From contig JBKBHA010000001.1 in NCBI GenBank assembly GCA_046297935.1, positions 779,453-843,452 of the forward strand: DNA of 64,000 nucleotides. The letters are read 5' to 3'. This DNA comes from CAYMZZ01 sp046297935 (lineage in GTDB: Bacteria; Bacteroidota; Bacteroidia; Chitinophagales; Chitinophagaceae). Positions within the stretch are counted from its first letter, which is position 1. Each line of letters starts with the position of its first letter. Of this stretch, positions 8,899 through 17,469 are shown piece after piece. Below the pieces are notes generated by a model. The model searched no databases. It saw nothing but the letters and a program-made list of their open reading frames with translations, and was not told where the DNA came from. Made by a program: the position numbers and the translations under genes.

Positions 8899-10155
8899 TC
8901 AATACTCCAGTTTTCTAAGGGTGGGTGCCTTAAACCAGGTAATGCCGACGACCAGCAGGGTCATGCAGCCTCCAAACAGCACCGACGGAATTTCGCCCAT
9001 TGCACGTGCTGCCACCCCGCTTTCGAATTGCCCAAGTTCGTTGCTACTTTGAATGAACATGGAACTGACACTGCTGACCCGGCCGCGCATTTCATCCGGC
9101 GTTTTGAGCTGCATCACCGTACCACGTACTACCACACTCACTCCATCGAGCATGCCAGCAATCAACATCGCGAAAAAGGACAACAGGAAGACCTCCGACA
9201 CAGCAAATGCGATAATGCACAATCCGAAGCCTGCAACAGAATACATCATTTTCCTGCCCTGAGCTTTTTTAATTGGAAAAATGATAAGTAATACCACCAC
9301 GATGATTGCGCCAATATCAATGGCGGCATTGAGCCAGCCATAACCCACAGGGCCTATTTTAAGAACAACATTAGCATAATAGGGAATCATGGCTTTTGCT
9401 CCCCCAAATAATACAGCAAACATGTCAAGCGACATCGCGCCCAACAGCTCTTTGCTGCGAAATACAAAAAGGAGACCTTCTTTTACACTCTCCCAGGTCT
9501 TTTTCTCGCCGGAAGAAGCCGGTGGTCGGGATTTTATGTTCCACAGGATCAGGATAGACACAATCAATACCGCGCAGATCACCCCGAGCGCTCCCATGAT
9601 TCCAAGTCCGGCAATAAGAAACCCTCCCATAGCGTGTCCGATTGCCGCGGCACTTAGCCAGGCACCCTGGCTCCAGGTGGTGGCATTCTGCAAAAGCTGG
9701 CGTGGCACAATATTGGCAAGAATGGAGGAAAATACCGGTCCGGTAAAGGATCGAATAATGCCGGTAAAAAAAATCACTGCATAAATACCCCATGTAATCT
9801 GTTGATTACCGAGCTGGCTATTGGTCCATGGTGTTGCTAAAAACAATAACATGGCCGCGGCAACTGTGTACAGAAAAACTACACGTAACAGCAAGGTTCG
9901 CTTTCGGCTTATATCTACCACATGGCCGGAATATAGAGCTAGTGAGAGGGCCGGAATTACTTCGGCCAGACCCACCAGGCCAATTGCAAATGCATCATTG
10001 GTCAAAACAAAGACCCACCAGCCGACCAGGGTACTCATCATACGCAATGCCATAATGAAGGTGAACCGTCCGATAATTAAATAACGGTACTCGGGTATTC
10101 GCATCGAGGCGTAGGGGTCGTGCGTGAGCTGGGCTACAGGTTGGGAAGAGTCCAT
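8899..10155 (-). CDS. MFS transporter, EntS-like exporter type
   Basis: A 418-aa transporter from the ATG at 10155 (a TTG four codons upstream is less likely). About 12 hydrophobic segments are visible. The cytosolic loop GHVVDISRKRTLLLR after TM2 corresponds to motif A of the major facilitator superfamily (usual GxLaDrxGrkr), and the distal repeat ends in the motif MRGRVSSVSSMF, which is typical of the MFS_3 group that includes enterobactin exporter EntS. Drug or siderophore-like export from the cytosol is the usual role; the substrate cannot be read here. It lies upstream of the MBL gene on the same strand. A TAACTTTG box sits 10 bp upstream of the start, which would give an almost leaderless mRNA. 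Confidence 0.88.
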   Translation of the reverse strand: MDSSQPVAQLTHDPYASMRIPEYRYLIIGRFTFIMALRMMSTLVGWWVFVLTNDAFAIGLVGLAEVIPALSLALYSGHVVDISRKRTLLLRVVFLYTVAAAMLLFLATPWTNSQLGNQQITWGIYAVIFFTGIIRSFTGPVFSSILANIVPRQLLQNATTWSQGAWLSAAAIGHAMGGFLIAGLGIMGALGVICAVLIVSILILWNIKSRPPASSGEKKTWESVKEGLLFVFRSKELLGAMSLDMFAVLFGGAKAMIPYYANVVLKIGPVGYGWLNAAIDIGAIIVVVLLIIFPIKKAQGRKMMYSVAGFGLCIIAFAVSEVFLLSFFAMLIAGMLDGVSVVVRGTVMQLKTPDEMRGRVSSVSSMFIQSSNELGQFESGVAARAMGEIPSVLFGGCMTLLVVGITWFKAPTLRKLEY

Positions 10156-10164
10156 TCGTCGCCG

Positions 10165-10172
10165 CAAAGTTA
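10165..10172 (-). promoter_or_regulatory. -7 box almost touching the MFS start codon
   Basis: The minus strand reads TAACTTTGCGGCGACGA and then ATG at 10155. The exact TAnnTTTG element with only 9 bases between it and the ATG implies a transcript starting a few bases from the start codon. No -33 TTTG is obvious. Confidence 0.45.
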
Positions 10173-10208
10173 GCAGAACGATCGAATTTGCTGAAATCGG
10201 TCCACGAA

Positions 10209-10841
10209 TCAGGGTAGAGTGAGATAGTGCTGGCCGTCGTTATAATCTTTTTCCAGCGCATCGATGATGATCGACAAATGTTTGGGATTGTTTAGGAAAT
10301 CGGCGTTAGATGCATCAACAAACAATGTTTTAATATTGTGTTGTTTGATGTAATGCGTATAGGTCTCCTGAATGTTGTATAAATATTCGTCCGGGATATT
10401 TTGTTCGTACGAACGATTACGTTTTCGAATGTTTGCCTGCAGTCGGGTTACTGGCGCATGCAAATAAATCAGCAGATCTGGCTGAATAAGTTGTTGATGA
10501 ATGATTTCAAACAGACGTTGATAGAGCCGGAATTCGTCGACCGGCAGATTAACTTTTGCAAACAACAGGCATTTGGTGAAAAGATAGTCGGAGATGGTCA
10601 CCTGTTTGAAAAGATCCTGCTGATGGAGCAATTCTTTCAATTGTTTAAATCGTTCTGCCATAAAAAACAGCTCAAGCGGAAAAGCGTATTGCTGCGGATT
10701 GTCGTAAAACTTTGGCAAAAACGGGTTGTCGGCAAACTGTTCCAGGATCAATCTGGCCTGGTAATGTTCACTTAGCAGATTTGCCAGCGTGGTCTTGCCT
10801 GCGCCTATATTCCCTTCTATGGTTACAAATGGATACTTCAT
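10209..10841 (-). CDS. Deoxynucleoside kinase
   Basis: A 210-aa P-loop kinase that salvages deoxynucleosides in the cytosol. It begins MKYPFVTIEGNIGAGKTTLA, giving the Walker A motif GNIGAGKT at residues 9-16, followed by LEQFADNPFLPKFY (substrate-binding acidic residue), FPLELFFMAERFKQL, the DYLFTKCLLFA segment (DRS-like position) and the LID region RKRNRSYEQ. The length and order match the dGK/dAK/dCK family found in Firmicutes and Bacteroidota. I chose the ATG at 10841 because the GTP-binding motif follows at the family's usual distance; an extension to 10880 is non-homologous. It is on the same strand as folK upstream, separated from it by the heptamer repeat. Confidence 0.92.
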   Translation of the reverse strand: MKYPFVTIEGNIGAGKTTLANLLSEHYQARLILEQFADNPFLPKFYDNPQQYAFPLELFFMAERFKQLKELLHQQDLFKQVTISDYLFTKCLLFAKVNLPVDEFRLYQRLFEIIHQQLIQPDLLIYLHAPVTRLQANIRKRNRSYEQNIPDEYLYNIQETYTHYIKQHNIKTLFVDASNADFLNNPKHLSIIIDALEKDYNDGQHYLTLP

Positions 10842-10893
10842 GGTCTTGTCGGTCACAGCTTTTGGACGAATGGATTGCAAAATAAGGGAAAAT

Positions 10894-11019
10894 GGGGAGG
10901 GGAGAGTGGTAAGTGGGGAGTGGAGAGTGGGGAGTGGAGAGTGCGGAGTGGTAAGTGGAGAGAGGGGAGTGGAGAGTGGGGAGTGGGGAGTGGTAAGTGG
11001 AGAGAGGGGAGTGGAGAGT
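10894..11019. repeat. Heptamer tandem repeat, 18 units
   Basis: Eighteen consecutive 7-bp units with consensus GGNNAGT, mostly GGGGAGT, GGAGAGT and GGTAAGT, with two GGAGAGA. A higher-order period of six units (42 bp) is visible: the 28-bp block at 10950-10977 recurs exactly at 10992-11019. One strand is almost pure purine. It lies between the start of the deoxynucleoside kinase gene and the end of folK, so it would be transcribed as ACTCCCC-type repeats if the two genes share an mRNA. Its frames are open on both strands only because it lacks stop codons; it is not coding. Confidence 0.95.
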
Positions 11020-11057
11020 CGGGGTTTGTTTTTTTGAAATCACAATTGGACAACTGT

Positions 11058-11552
11058 TTATTGTGTGTCAAGTCGCTTTACCGGGAGGGGGTCGGTACAC
11101 TGGGCAAGAAGGTCGGCAATGGATTTTTGAAAAACGGGGTGGATATGGGTTGCCGCAATTTCGGCAAGTGCGGTAAGCGCAAAACGTCTGTTGGGCAATT
11201 CTGGGTGTGGGAGCTTTAGCAGCGGATAGTCATGAATTTCGTTGTTGAAGAGTAAGATGTCGATATCGATTAAACGCGGACCATATTTTATTTCACGGAT
11301 TCTTCCCATTCTTTTTTCGATTCGCAATACATGCCGCAGCAGTTGGCGCGGGCCAAGGCTGGTTTCTATGTGCAGGGCCTGATTTAAAAAAGCCGGCTGA
11401 GCTTCGATACCCCATGCCGCTGTTTCGTAGATGGATGAATTTTGCAATATACGGATGCCGTCATCTTCCAACTGGTCGGCCGCCGTTTTCAGTTGTTCAT
11501 GACGGTTTCCCATATTGCTGCCGGTCAGTAAAAAAGCGTGGTTCATGCGCAT
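11058..11552 (-). CDS. folK: HPPK, 2-amino-4-hydroxy-6-hydroxymethyldihydropteridine diphosphokinase
   Basis: A 164-aa single-domain FolK, which transfers pyrophosphate from ATP to 6-hydroxymethyl-dihydropterin in folate synthesis. Key motifs are LLTGSNMGNR near the N-terminus, the signature YGPRLIDIDILLFNN with both metal-binding aspartates, and LPHPELPNRRFAL. Length fits the stand-alone enzyme. Two ATGs (11552 and 11546) are possible and differ by two residues. It is read divergently from sppA and in the same direction as the downstream kinase gene. Nothing unusual is seen apart from the tandem repeat following its stop codon by 38 bp. Confidence 0.97.
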   Translation of the reverse strand: MRMNHAFLLTGSNMGNRHEQLKTAADQLEDDGIRILQNSSIYETAAWGIEAQPAFLNQALHIETSLGPRQLLRHVLRIEKRMGRIREIKYGPRLIDIDILLFNNEIHDYPLLKLPHPELPNRRFALTALAEIAATHIHPVFQKSIADLLAQCTDPLPVKRLDTQ

Positions 11553-11664
11553 TGTTTGGATAGGCGGAGTGTGCCGCGTGCAACCCTTTGTTGCTCAGCG
11601 GTAAAATTATTCAACAATTATACAATGGCAAAAATAGAAACCGGCTATGATCAATCATAAACCT

Positions 11665-11672
11665 TATTTTTG
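11665..11672 (+). promoter_or_regulatory. -7 box upstream of sppA
   Basis: TATTTTTG matches TAnnTTTG exactly and stands 20 bp before the ATG at 11693. No convincing -33 TTTG lies 17-23 bp upstream. Confidence 0.45.
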
Positions 11673-11692
11673 AAAGGATCAATACAGCATGT

Positions 11693-13462
11693 ATGCGTAG
11701 TTTTTTTAAAATGGCCGCAGCGTCTTTGCTGGCCCTGATTGTGTTTTCAATTTTATTGTTTTTTTTCTTTCTGGCCTGGATAGGCAGTGTGGCAAGTAGT
11801 GGTAAGCCGCAGGTATACGCAAATTCGGTTTTGGTTGTGGATTTGAGCGTGAATTTTTCTGAAAGAGAAAGTAATGATCCGTTGAAGGTGCTGCAAGGGG
11901 AAACACCCGTCAAACCCGGCCTTTACCAGGCAGTGGAGATGATACGTCAGGCAGGCAAAGATGACAGAATTAAAGGCATCTTACTGTACTCTAACAGTAA
12001 CAACAACAGTTACGCGGCATCCGAAGAATTGCGGAATGTGTTGGGTGAATTCAAAATAAGCGGAAAGTTTATTGTTTCGCAGGCAGACGTGATGACGCAG
12101 GATGCCTATGCTGTGGCAAATATTGCCGACAAAATTTATCTGAATCCGCGGGGCTTTCTGCAATGGTCGGGGTACCATATAACCTATATTTTTTTCAAGG
12201 GGCTGCTTGACAAACTGGCGATAGAGCCACAAATCTTTTATGCGGGTAAGTACAAGAGTGCCACTGAGCCCTATCGAATGCAGGAGATGTCTGATGAGAA
12301 TCGTCTTCAGACTTCAGTGTGGATGGAGGATATGTATCAATTGTTATTGCAAAGGACATCGGAGACGAGAAAAATGGACAGTGCTGAGTTGAGAAAACTC
12401 GCCGTTGAAGGGACGATCAGAACCGCCAAAGATGCATTGGCGCATAGACTGGTTGATGATTTGAAGTACGATGACGAAGTGAAAGACGTACTCAAAGAAA
12501 AGCTGGGTCTCGAAAAGTACGACAAGATAAATTTTATTGGACTTTCTACTTATTTCGAAGCTACGGGTATCAAGGCGGGAGGGAGTTCGAAAATTGCGCT
12601 TATTGTGGCAGAGGGCGATATCGTCGACGGTCGCGCCGAGCCTGGAACTATAGGGGGCGATACTTACCGCAGTCTGTTGCGCAAAGCGCGTTTGGATCAG
12701 TCGATCAGGGCTATTGTGTTGCGGGTTAATTCCGGTGGGGGCAGTGCACTTGCCAGTGAAGTCATCTGGCGTGAAGTGGCATTGGCCAGGGCTGAGAAAC
12801 CTGTGATTGTGAGTTTTGGTGATGTTGCCGCTTCCGGCGGATATTATATATCCTGCGCGGCCGACTCCATTTTTGCACAACCCTCGACCATTACGGGCAG
12901 CATAGGTGTGTTTGGAATGTTGCCGAACATGGAAGGGTTTTTCAAAGACAAGCTCGGAGTTACTTTCGATGCCGTTCGCACGTCGCCTTATGCAGATGCA
13001 GGAGCCATTTACCGACCGCTGCGTGAAGAAGAAAGACAGTTGTTGCAGGCGGGAGTGAATCTAACTTACGATCAGTTCAAGGAACGGGTTGCATCGGGAC
13101 GAAAGCTTGATTCAGTTTTTGTCGACAGTATTGCACAAGGTCGGGTCTGGACAGGCAAGCGGGCTTTGGAAATTGGGCTCGTTGATCGACTGGGAGGTAT
13201 TCAGGATGCAATCATTTCGGCGTCTCATATGGCAAACCTTGAGAAGTTTCGTGTGGTGATTTATCCTGAACCGACTAACTTGTTGCAACAGATATTACAG
13301 GGTCCCGAACCGGTGAATTATCGTGATCAGTTAAAAGCGGAGTTAGGCGAAGAATCCTATCAGGTGGTTGAATATTTACGTCACCTTAATAGATGGTCCG
13401 GTGTGCAAACCCGCTGGCCTTATAGTCTGGTTGAAAAGCCAAGCAGATATTCCTTGCGCTGA
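11693..13462 (+). CDS. sppA: Signal peptide peptidase SppA, 67K type (protease IV)
   Basis: A 589-aa membrane serine protease that degrades cleaved signal peptides in the periplasmic membrane face. It has one N-terminal transmembrane helix (residues about 8-32) and the two tandem S49 domains of the long form. The general-base Lys is in YAGKYKSATEPYR near residue 185 in the first domain; the nucleophile Ser is in GDVAASGGYYISCAADSIFA near residue 380 in the second, with the supporting NSGGGSALASE loop before it. An ATG four bases upstream leads straight to a stop, so 11693 is the start. It is monocistronic between divergent folK and a 412-bp gap. Confidence 0.96.
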   Translation: MRSFFKMAAASLLALIVFSILLFFFFLAWIGSVASSGKPQVYANSVLVVDLSVNFSERESNDPLKVLQGETPVKPGLYQAVEMIRQAGKDDRIKGILLYSNSNNNSYAASEELRNVLGEFKISGKFIVSQADVMTQDAYAVANIADKIYLNPRGFLQWSGYHITYIFFKGLLDKLAIEPQIFYAGKYKSATEPYRMQEMSDENRLQTSVWMEDMYQLLLQRTSETRKMDSAELRKLAVEGTIRTAKDALAHRLVDDLKYDDEVKDVLKEKLGLEKYDKINFIGLSTYFEATGIKAGGSSKIALIVAEGDIVDGRAEPGTIGGDTYRSLLRKARLDQSIRAIVLRVNSGGGSALASEVIWREVALARAEKPVIVSFGDVAASGGYYISCAADSIFAQPSTITGSIGVFGMLPNMEGFFKDKLGVTFDAVRTSPYADAGAIYRPLREEERQLLQAGVNLTYDQFKERVASGRKLDSVFVDSIAQGRVWTGKRALEIGLVDRLGGIQDAIISASHMANLEKFRVVIYPEPTNLLQQILQGPEPVNYRDQLKAELGEESYQVVEYLRHLNRWSGVQTRWPYSLVEKPSRYSLR

Positions 13463-13561
13463 TTTGCTTATTGTATTGCTGTCGTTTTGATCATCATCCT
13501 GACATGGATACCATGTTTTTCAGCGGCATCCAGAACCTTTATTCTGTCCATAAAAATCGCT

Positions 13562-13812
13562 AAGTGTAAACACTTGTTTTCCCCGATATTAAAGGACGAA
13601 TACCTTTTTTTAGCTGATAAAAGCCCAGAAAATCCGTGTAAATACGGTTGGTGAGAATATTTGCGCAACGTAAGTTTGAAACGCATAATACGTGGCCATT
13701 CCTGGCTTAGGCGTTTTACAAGTGTTTTGAATTGCCTTAACCATTTCCTTATCCTATAAACCCCGGTTACACTTGCCGGGGTTTATTATGTCCAACTTCC
13801 GTGTAAACACGG
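13562..13812. repeat. Three short palindromes of the GTGTAAAYAC type
   Basis: The gap 13463-13874 holds no convincing gene. It contains AAGTGTAAACACTT (13562-13575), CCGTGTAAATACGG (13634-13647) and CCGTGTAAACACGG (13799-13812), all with half-sites around a central AA. The last is 62 bp before the gene at 13875, which heads a two-component system. They could be operators for its LuxR-type regulator (inference). Confidence 0.6.
13756..13786. terminator. GC-rich hairpin in the sppA downstream gap
   Basis: ATAAACCCCGG (13756-13766) and CCGGGGTTTAT (13776-13786) make a perfect 11-bp stem with a 9-nt loop. No long T-run follows, but the T-rich lower stem is typical of Bacteroidota terminators. 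It could end transcription from either side; it is 293 bp after sppA. Confidence 0.6.
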
Positions 13813-13874
13813 TTGTTTTTGTTGTGCCTTTCAGTCAACTTGCGGGATTCGTTAACTCTGATTAAAAAAAAATT

Positions 13875-14243
13875 ATGAGCCACCAAATCTCTTTACAGCA
13901 AGCGGTTGAAATGACCACACGTTATCGTCAGGAAAAAGAAAACATCCTGATTACGACTTACCGGAATCAAAACATTCTTTGTATTTGCGAGACTTTCGGC
14001 CGGGATGATATCGACAAAATTCTGGCGCAGACAGATTGTCAAAGTCTCCGGATTTACTATGGAATGGACATTGATTTGAAAATTCATGCTATCATTGTGG
14101 GTGTGAATAGCAGCAATGAAGACATTCTGCCTGAGACCAGCCTCAGTTGGATGTCGGGATACGACACCGGGATTGTTGATGACGGCCAGCGTTGTCCGCC
14201 ACATTGTCCGCCGAACTCTGAATTGAATTTTCAGGCGAGCTAA
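13875..14243 (+). CDS. Small Chitinophagaceae-type protein with RCPPHCPP tail
   Basis: A 122-aa soluble protein without signal peptide. Its N-terminus, SHQISLQQAVEMTTRYR, and its C-terminal RCPPHCPPNSELN tail match a family of hypothetical proteins that I have seen as multiple paralogs in Chitinophagaceae, often next to two-component genes (recollection, not searched). The two Cys in CPPHCPP could bind metal or form a disulphide. No function is known. Its stop codon is immediately followed by the ATG of the membrane protein, which is followed by the kinase and regulator genes, so the four likely form one transcript. Confidence 0.7.
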   Translation: MSHQISLQQAVEMTTRYRQEKENILITTYRNQNILCICETFGRDDIDKILAQTDCQSLRIYYGMDIDLKIHAIIVGVNSSNEDILPETSLSWMSGYDTGIVDDGQRCPPHCPPNSELNFQAS

Positions 14244-14897
14244 ATGAACTATTACGTAACTCAGATACTAAATTCGGTCATCCTGATTCCGGCGATTGTA
14301 TCCATATTGCGATACCCTCATGTTGCGTCCAAGATACGTCCATTCATTTGGTATATCTTGTTCAGCGCGCTGACAGAAGTGGTTTCATTTCTGGTTGTAA
14401 TAAGTGGATACTCCAATACTTTGATATCGAACATGTATGTTTTACTGGCGTATTGCCTGATATTGTATACTTATTGGAGATGGGACGATCAGCGTAGCAC
14501 AAGGTTATATCTAAGTGCGGGCTTATTGTTCCTGATTGTTTGGATTATGGAGGCCTTATTTCTTTCAGGTATTTGGAGCGTTATGGTTTATTTCCGGATT
14601 TGCTGCAGCTTTGTCTGTGTCTTGTTCGGCGTAAATCTCATCAATGTTTTGATGGCAAAAAAAGCTCCCTTCCGTTTGTGGAGGGGGCAGTTTTTGCTTT
14701 TGATGTGTCTTTCGCTTTACCTAACCGTAAAGGTATTAGTTGAGATTTTCTATCTGTATGGACTGGGTAATAGCAGGTCTTTCCTCATAAATACATTCCA
14801 TATCATCATTTTTGTGAATGTTGCGGTCTATATTGGCTATACATTTGCATTGTTATGGATCCCCAGGAAGCGAGAATCTTTATTGCCGTTGCCATAG
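14244..14897 (+). CDS. Seven-TM membrane protein upstream of the kinase
   Basis: A 217-aa protein with about seven hydrophobic segments filling the whole length and only short loops. No soluble domain or family motif is recognised. It begins at the base after the previous stop codon and overlaps the kinase gene by 43 bp, so expression is translationally coupled to it. The layout suggests it is the membrane sensor part for the kinase, which itself has just one transmembrane helix (inference). Confidence 0.75.
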   Translation: MNYYVTQILNSVILIPAIVSILRYPHVASKIRPFIWYILFSALTEVVSFLVVISGYSNTLISNMYVLLAYCLILYTYWRWDDQRSTRLYLSAGLLFLIVWIMEALFLSGIWSVMVYFRICCSFVCVLFGVNLINVLMAKKAPFRLWRGQFLLLMCLSLYLTVKVLVEIFYLYGLGNSRSFLINTFHIIIFVNVAVYIGYTFALLWIPRKRESLLPLP

Positions 14898-15601
14898 CAG
14901 CAGTGCTGCTGGGGATAATATTGCTTTTTTTTGCTTTAACAATGGTTCGGCAGCAGCGCCGACAAATGCAACTTCAGCGCGAACTTTTGCGTACGGAACT
15001 GGATGCCATTGAAGCAGAGAGGGCGCGGATCGCAGCGGATCTGCACGATGAACTGGCACCGCGTCTTTCTGTTGTTCGGTTTCAGGTTGATTTTGTCAAT
15101 GAGCAGGTACAACAGGCAATGACTGAGTTAACAGACGCCAGCAGATCCATTGATGGTTTGATCGACAGCATGCGCGAGATTGCCAATAATCTGTTGCCAA
15201 TTGCGTTCCAGCGCAAAGGGCTTGCAAAGGCAGTAGAAGAGCTGGCGATGAAAGTGAATACGAATGCCGGTATCGACTTTCAACTGCAGCTTAACGAGCT
15301 TCAATTGTTATCCGAGGAGAAGCAGATTCAGATTTATCGTATGGTGCAGGAGATGTTGCACAATTGTTTGAAACATGCGTCTGCCTCGGCTGTTCAGCTG
15401 GAACTTGGAGTGGACAATGGTAAATTCAGGCTATTTTATCGGGACAACGGAAGAGGCTTTTCGCTTTCGGAAACCGAAACTCCTGCGAACGGTATTGGCC
15501 TGCGCAGCATCAGAAGCCGGGCTGAATTTCTGCAGGGAGATCTACAGGTAGAATCACGTCCGGGAGCAGGAACTGCTTTTTTAATGGAAATGGCAGTTTA
15601 A
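14855..15601 (+). CDS. NarL-type sensor histidine kinase (HisKA_3)
   Basis: A 248-aa kinase with one N-terminal transmembrane helix (residues 8-32), a Gln/Arg-rich coiled coil, and the HisKA_3 phospho-acceptor site ERARIAADLHDELAPRLS. The ATPase domain has QEMLHNCLKHASA (N box), DNGRGFS (G1) and NGIGLRSIRSRAEFLQG (G2). All the motifs needed for autophosphorylation are present. It is partnered with the regulator 10 bp downstream. With so small an input region it probably senses through the overlapping membrane protein. Confidence 0.92.
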   Translation: MDPQEARIFIAVAIAAVLLGIILLFFALTMVRQQRRQMQLQRELLRTELDAIEAERARIAADLHDELAPRLSVVRFQVDFVNEQVQQAMTELTDASRSIDGLIDSMREIANNLLPIAFQRKGLAKAVEELAMKVNTNAGIDFQLQLNELQLLSEEKQIQIYRMVQEMLHNCLKHASASAVQLELGVDNGKFRLFYRDNGRGFSLSETETPANGIGLRSIRSRAEFLQGDLQVESRPGAGTAFLMEMAV

Positions 15602-15611
15602 TTTTGAATTC

Positions 15612-16262
15612 ATGGTAATCAGAATTGTATTAGCAGACGATCACTCGATATTTCGGGATGGCCTTAAACTATTGTTGCGAAATCAACAGGAAGTGGAAGT
15701 GGTAGGGGAGGCTAACGATGGGGCAGAACTCTTACAACTGGTACGCACCTTACAACCAGATATTGCGGTTACCGATATTAAAATGCCCGGGATGGACGGA
15801 GTGGAGGCCTGCCGAATGATACGTCGAGATTCGCCCAATACCCAGGTGATAGCATTGAGTATGTTCGACGACGACCATCTGGTTGTAGATATGTTAGAAG
15901 CTGGTGCAAAGGGGTATCTGCTCAAGAACACCAATCGTACCGAAATGCTGGAAGCCTGTCATGCAGTGTGCGCAGGCGATAGCTTCTACGCCGGAGCTAC
16001 CTCCAAGAACCTGGCTCAGTTGATCGCTAATACGGAATTGGAAACGTTTAAGCGAAATGCGTTGCCATCCTTTTCTCCCCGCGAACTGGAGATTATACAA
16101 ATGATTGCGGAGCAATTGACGAACAAAGAGATTGCCTCACGGCTTAATCTAAGTGTACGTACGGTTGAGAGTCACCGGGAAAAAATTCAGGAAAAGACGG
16201 ATGCCCGAAATATGGTTGGGGTGGTGATTTATGCGATCCGACACGGGCTTATCAAAATCTAA
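15612..16262 (+). CDS. NarL/LuxR-family response regulator
   Basis: A 216-aa regulator. The receiver domain has the acidic pair DD at residues 9-10, phospho-acceptor Asp55 in VTDIKMPGMDG, Ser in LSMFDDD and Lys in GYLLKNT. The output domain (about 150-216) is a LuxR-type helix-turn-helix with LTNKEIASRLNLSVRTVESH. It is the partner of the kinase upstream. The palindromes CCGTGTAAAYACGG ahead of this operon have the size and symmetry of a NarL-type dimer site, so autoregulation is plausible. Its stop overlaps the end of the convergent WG-repeat pseudogene by 11 bp. Confidence 0.94.
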   Translation: MVIRIVLADDHSIFRDGLKLLLRNQQEVEVVGEANDGAELLQLVRTLQPDIAVTDIKMPGMDGVEACRMIRRDSPNTQVIALSMFDDDHLVVDMLEAGAKGYLLKNTNRTEMLEACHAVCAGDSFYAGATSKNLAQLIANTELETFKRNALPSFSPRELEIIQMIAEQLTNKEIASRLNLSVRTVESHREKIQEKTDARNMVGVVIYAIRHGLIKI

Positions 16263-17469
16263 TAATTTTTGATGTTGCGAAAAGCATTCCGAATTTATTT
16301 TGGGGATGTAAGCGACATTTCGGGGCAATTTTTGACACATTTCCTTCGGTATTGATAAAAAACGATTTACCGTTTTTAGTAGCCAACGGCATACCATCCT
16401 GAAACGGGGAAAGATAGCTGTATTCCACTGCAACCTGCTCTTTACCTTTTTTATTTACATAGCCAAAAAACTTCCCCTTCTTTACCATGGCTAGGTCGTT
16501 GCGGAAGGCATAAATGATGAATACTGAAACGGTACTATTACCTGGCCGCTGCTGTTGATCAAGCCCCATTTTCCTGACTTACGGACACTTGCCAGATCGC
16601 TCTCAAAGGCATAAATCTGATCGTATTCGGCGGGTAATACAAACTTTCCTTTTTTGTCGATCATTCCATACTTGCCTTTCAGTTTAACTGTAGCAATCCC
16701 GTTATCAAAGACGTTGCCCTGTTCAAACTGAAGAGGTATCACGATCTTTCCGGTTTGATTGATGTAGCCGGTTTTTCCATTCAACTTTAACGTAACAATT
16801 CCGTTGACAAAAGTTGTGGCGCTTTCATAAATTACCGGAATTATTTCCTGACCATCCGGACCAATGAAACCATATTTTTTGCCGATTCGTACTGTGGCGA
16901 GACCGCCAGCAAAGTAGCCAGCACCGTCGAACTTAAATTCGGTTAATTCTTTTCCTTTGGCGTCTAAAGACCGTACTTGTTGTTCAGTCTTACCCGGGTA
17001 ATGCCTTCTCTCAACTCGGCTGCTTCCTGATACACGGCAGGTACTATCATTGCATTTTTCTTATTGATCAATTCATAATTGCCATTCGTTTTAACTGACG
17101 CAAGCCCCGACGAAAAGTTGAGCGCAAATTCGTATGTTAAAGGAATAACGATTTTGTTGTTCTTGTCAATATATCCATATTTCGAACCTTTTCCGCCATA
17201 GCCAACCCTTCTGAAAAATCCAACACGTAGTCGTATTCCGGCAGAATGACCAGTTTATCTCTTTCGTCGACAAAGCCATATTTGTTATTCTTCATTACCC
17301 AAGCCATGCCTTCAGCAAACACAGCAACCTTGAGATATTCTTTTTTCCAGGTTGAATCTGACTGACTATTATAAGCCAAGTAAACCAGGTGTTGGTAAAG
17401 AAGGTATCGGGAGCATCCAATATTTTCGATAATTGTTGTAAAATGTTTAATTGCGACAAAAATTATCAT
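16252..17469 (-). pseudogene. WG-repeat protein gene with three frameshifts
   Basis: Read on the minus strand, the conceptual product is a string of WG (KWG) repeats of about 45-50 residues each, such as KYGFVDERDKLVILPEYDYV, GKYGMIDKKGKFVLPAEYDQ and GKWGLINSSGQVIVPFQYSS. The reading frame is broken three times: near 17190 (one base missing in AAGGTTCG), near 16970 (GGTCTTTAG reads into a stop) and near 16510. Stitching the pieces restores a continuous repeat pattern from 17469 to a stop at 16252. WG-repeat proteins are cell-surface or secreted beta proteins of unknown function. No signal peptide is seen, so the 5' end may also be lost. Homopolymer sequencing error is an alternative to true decay. 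Confidence 0.75.

Noticed and set aside
10894..11019. CRISPR array
   Set aside because: Units of 7 bp without spacers; no cas genes in the window.
10875..11219. Open frames through the heptamer array on both strands
   Set aside because: They arise from a stop-free 7-bp repeat and overlap folK and the kinase gene.
13468..13686. Minus-strand 72-codon frame in the gap after sppA
   Set aside because: It overlaps two of the GTGTAAAYAC palindromes, has no recognisable protein pattern and no upstream signal. Its C-terminal MDRIKVLDAAEKHGIHV is suggestive but too short to support.
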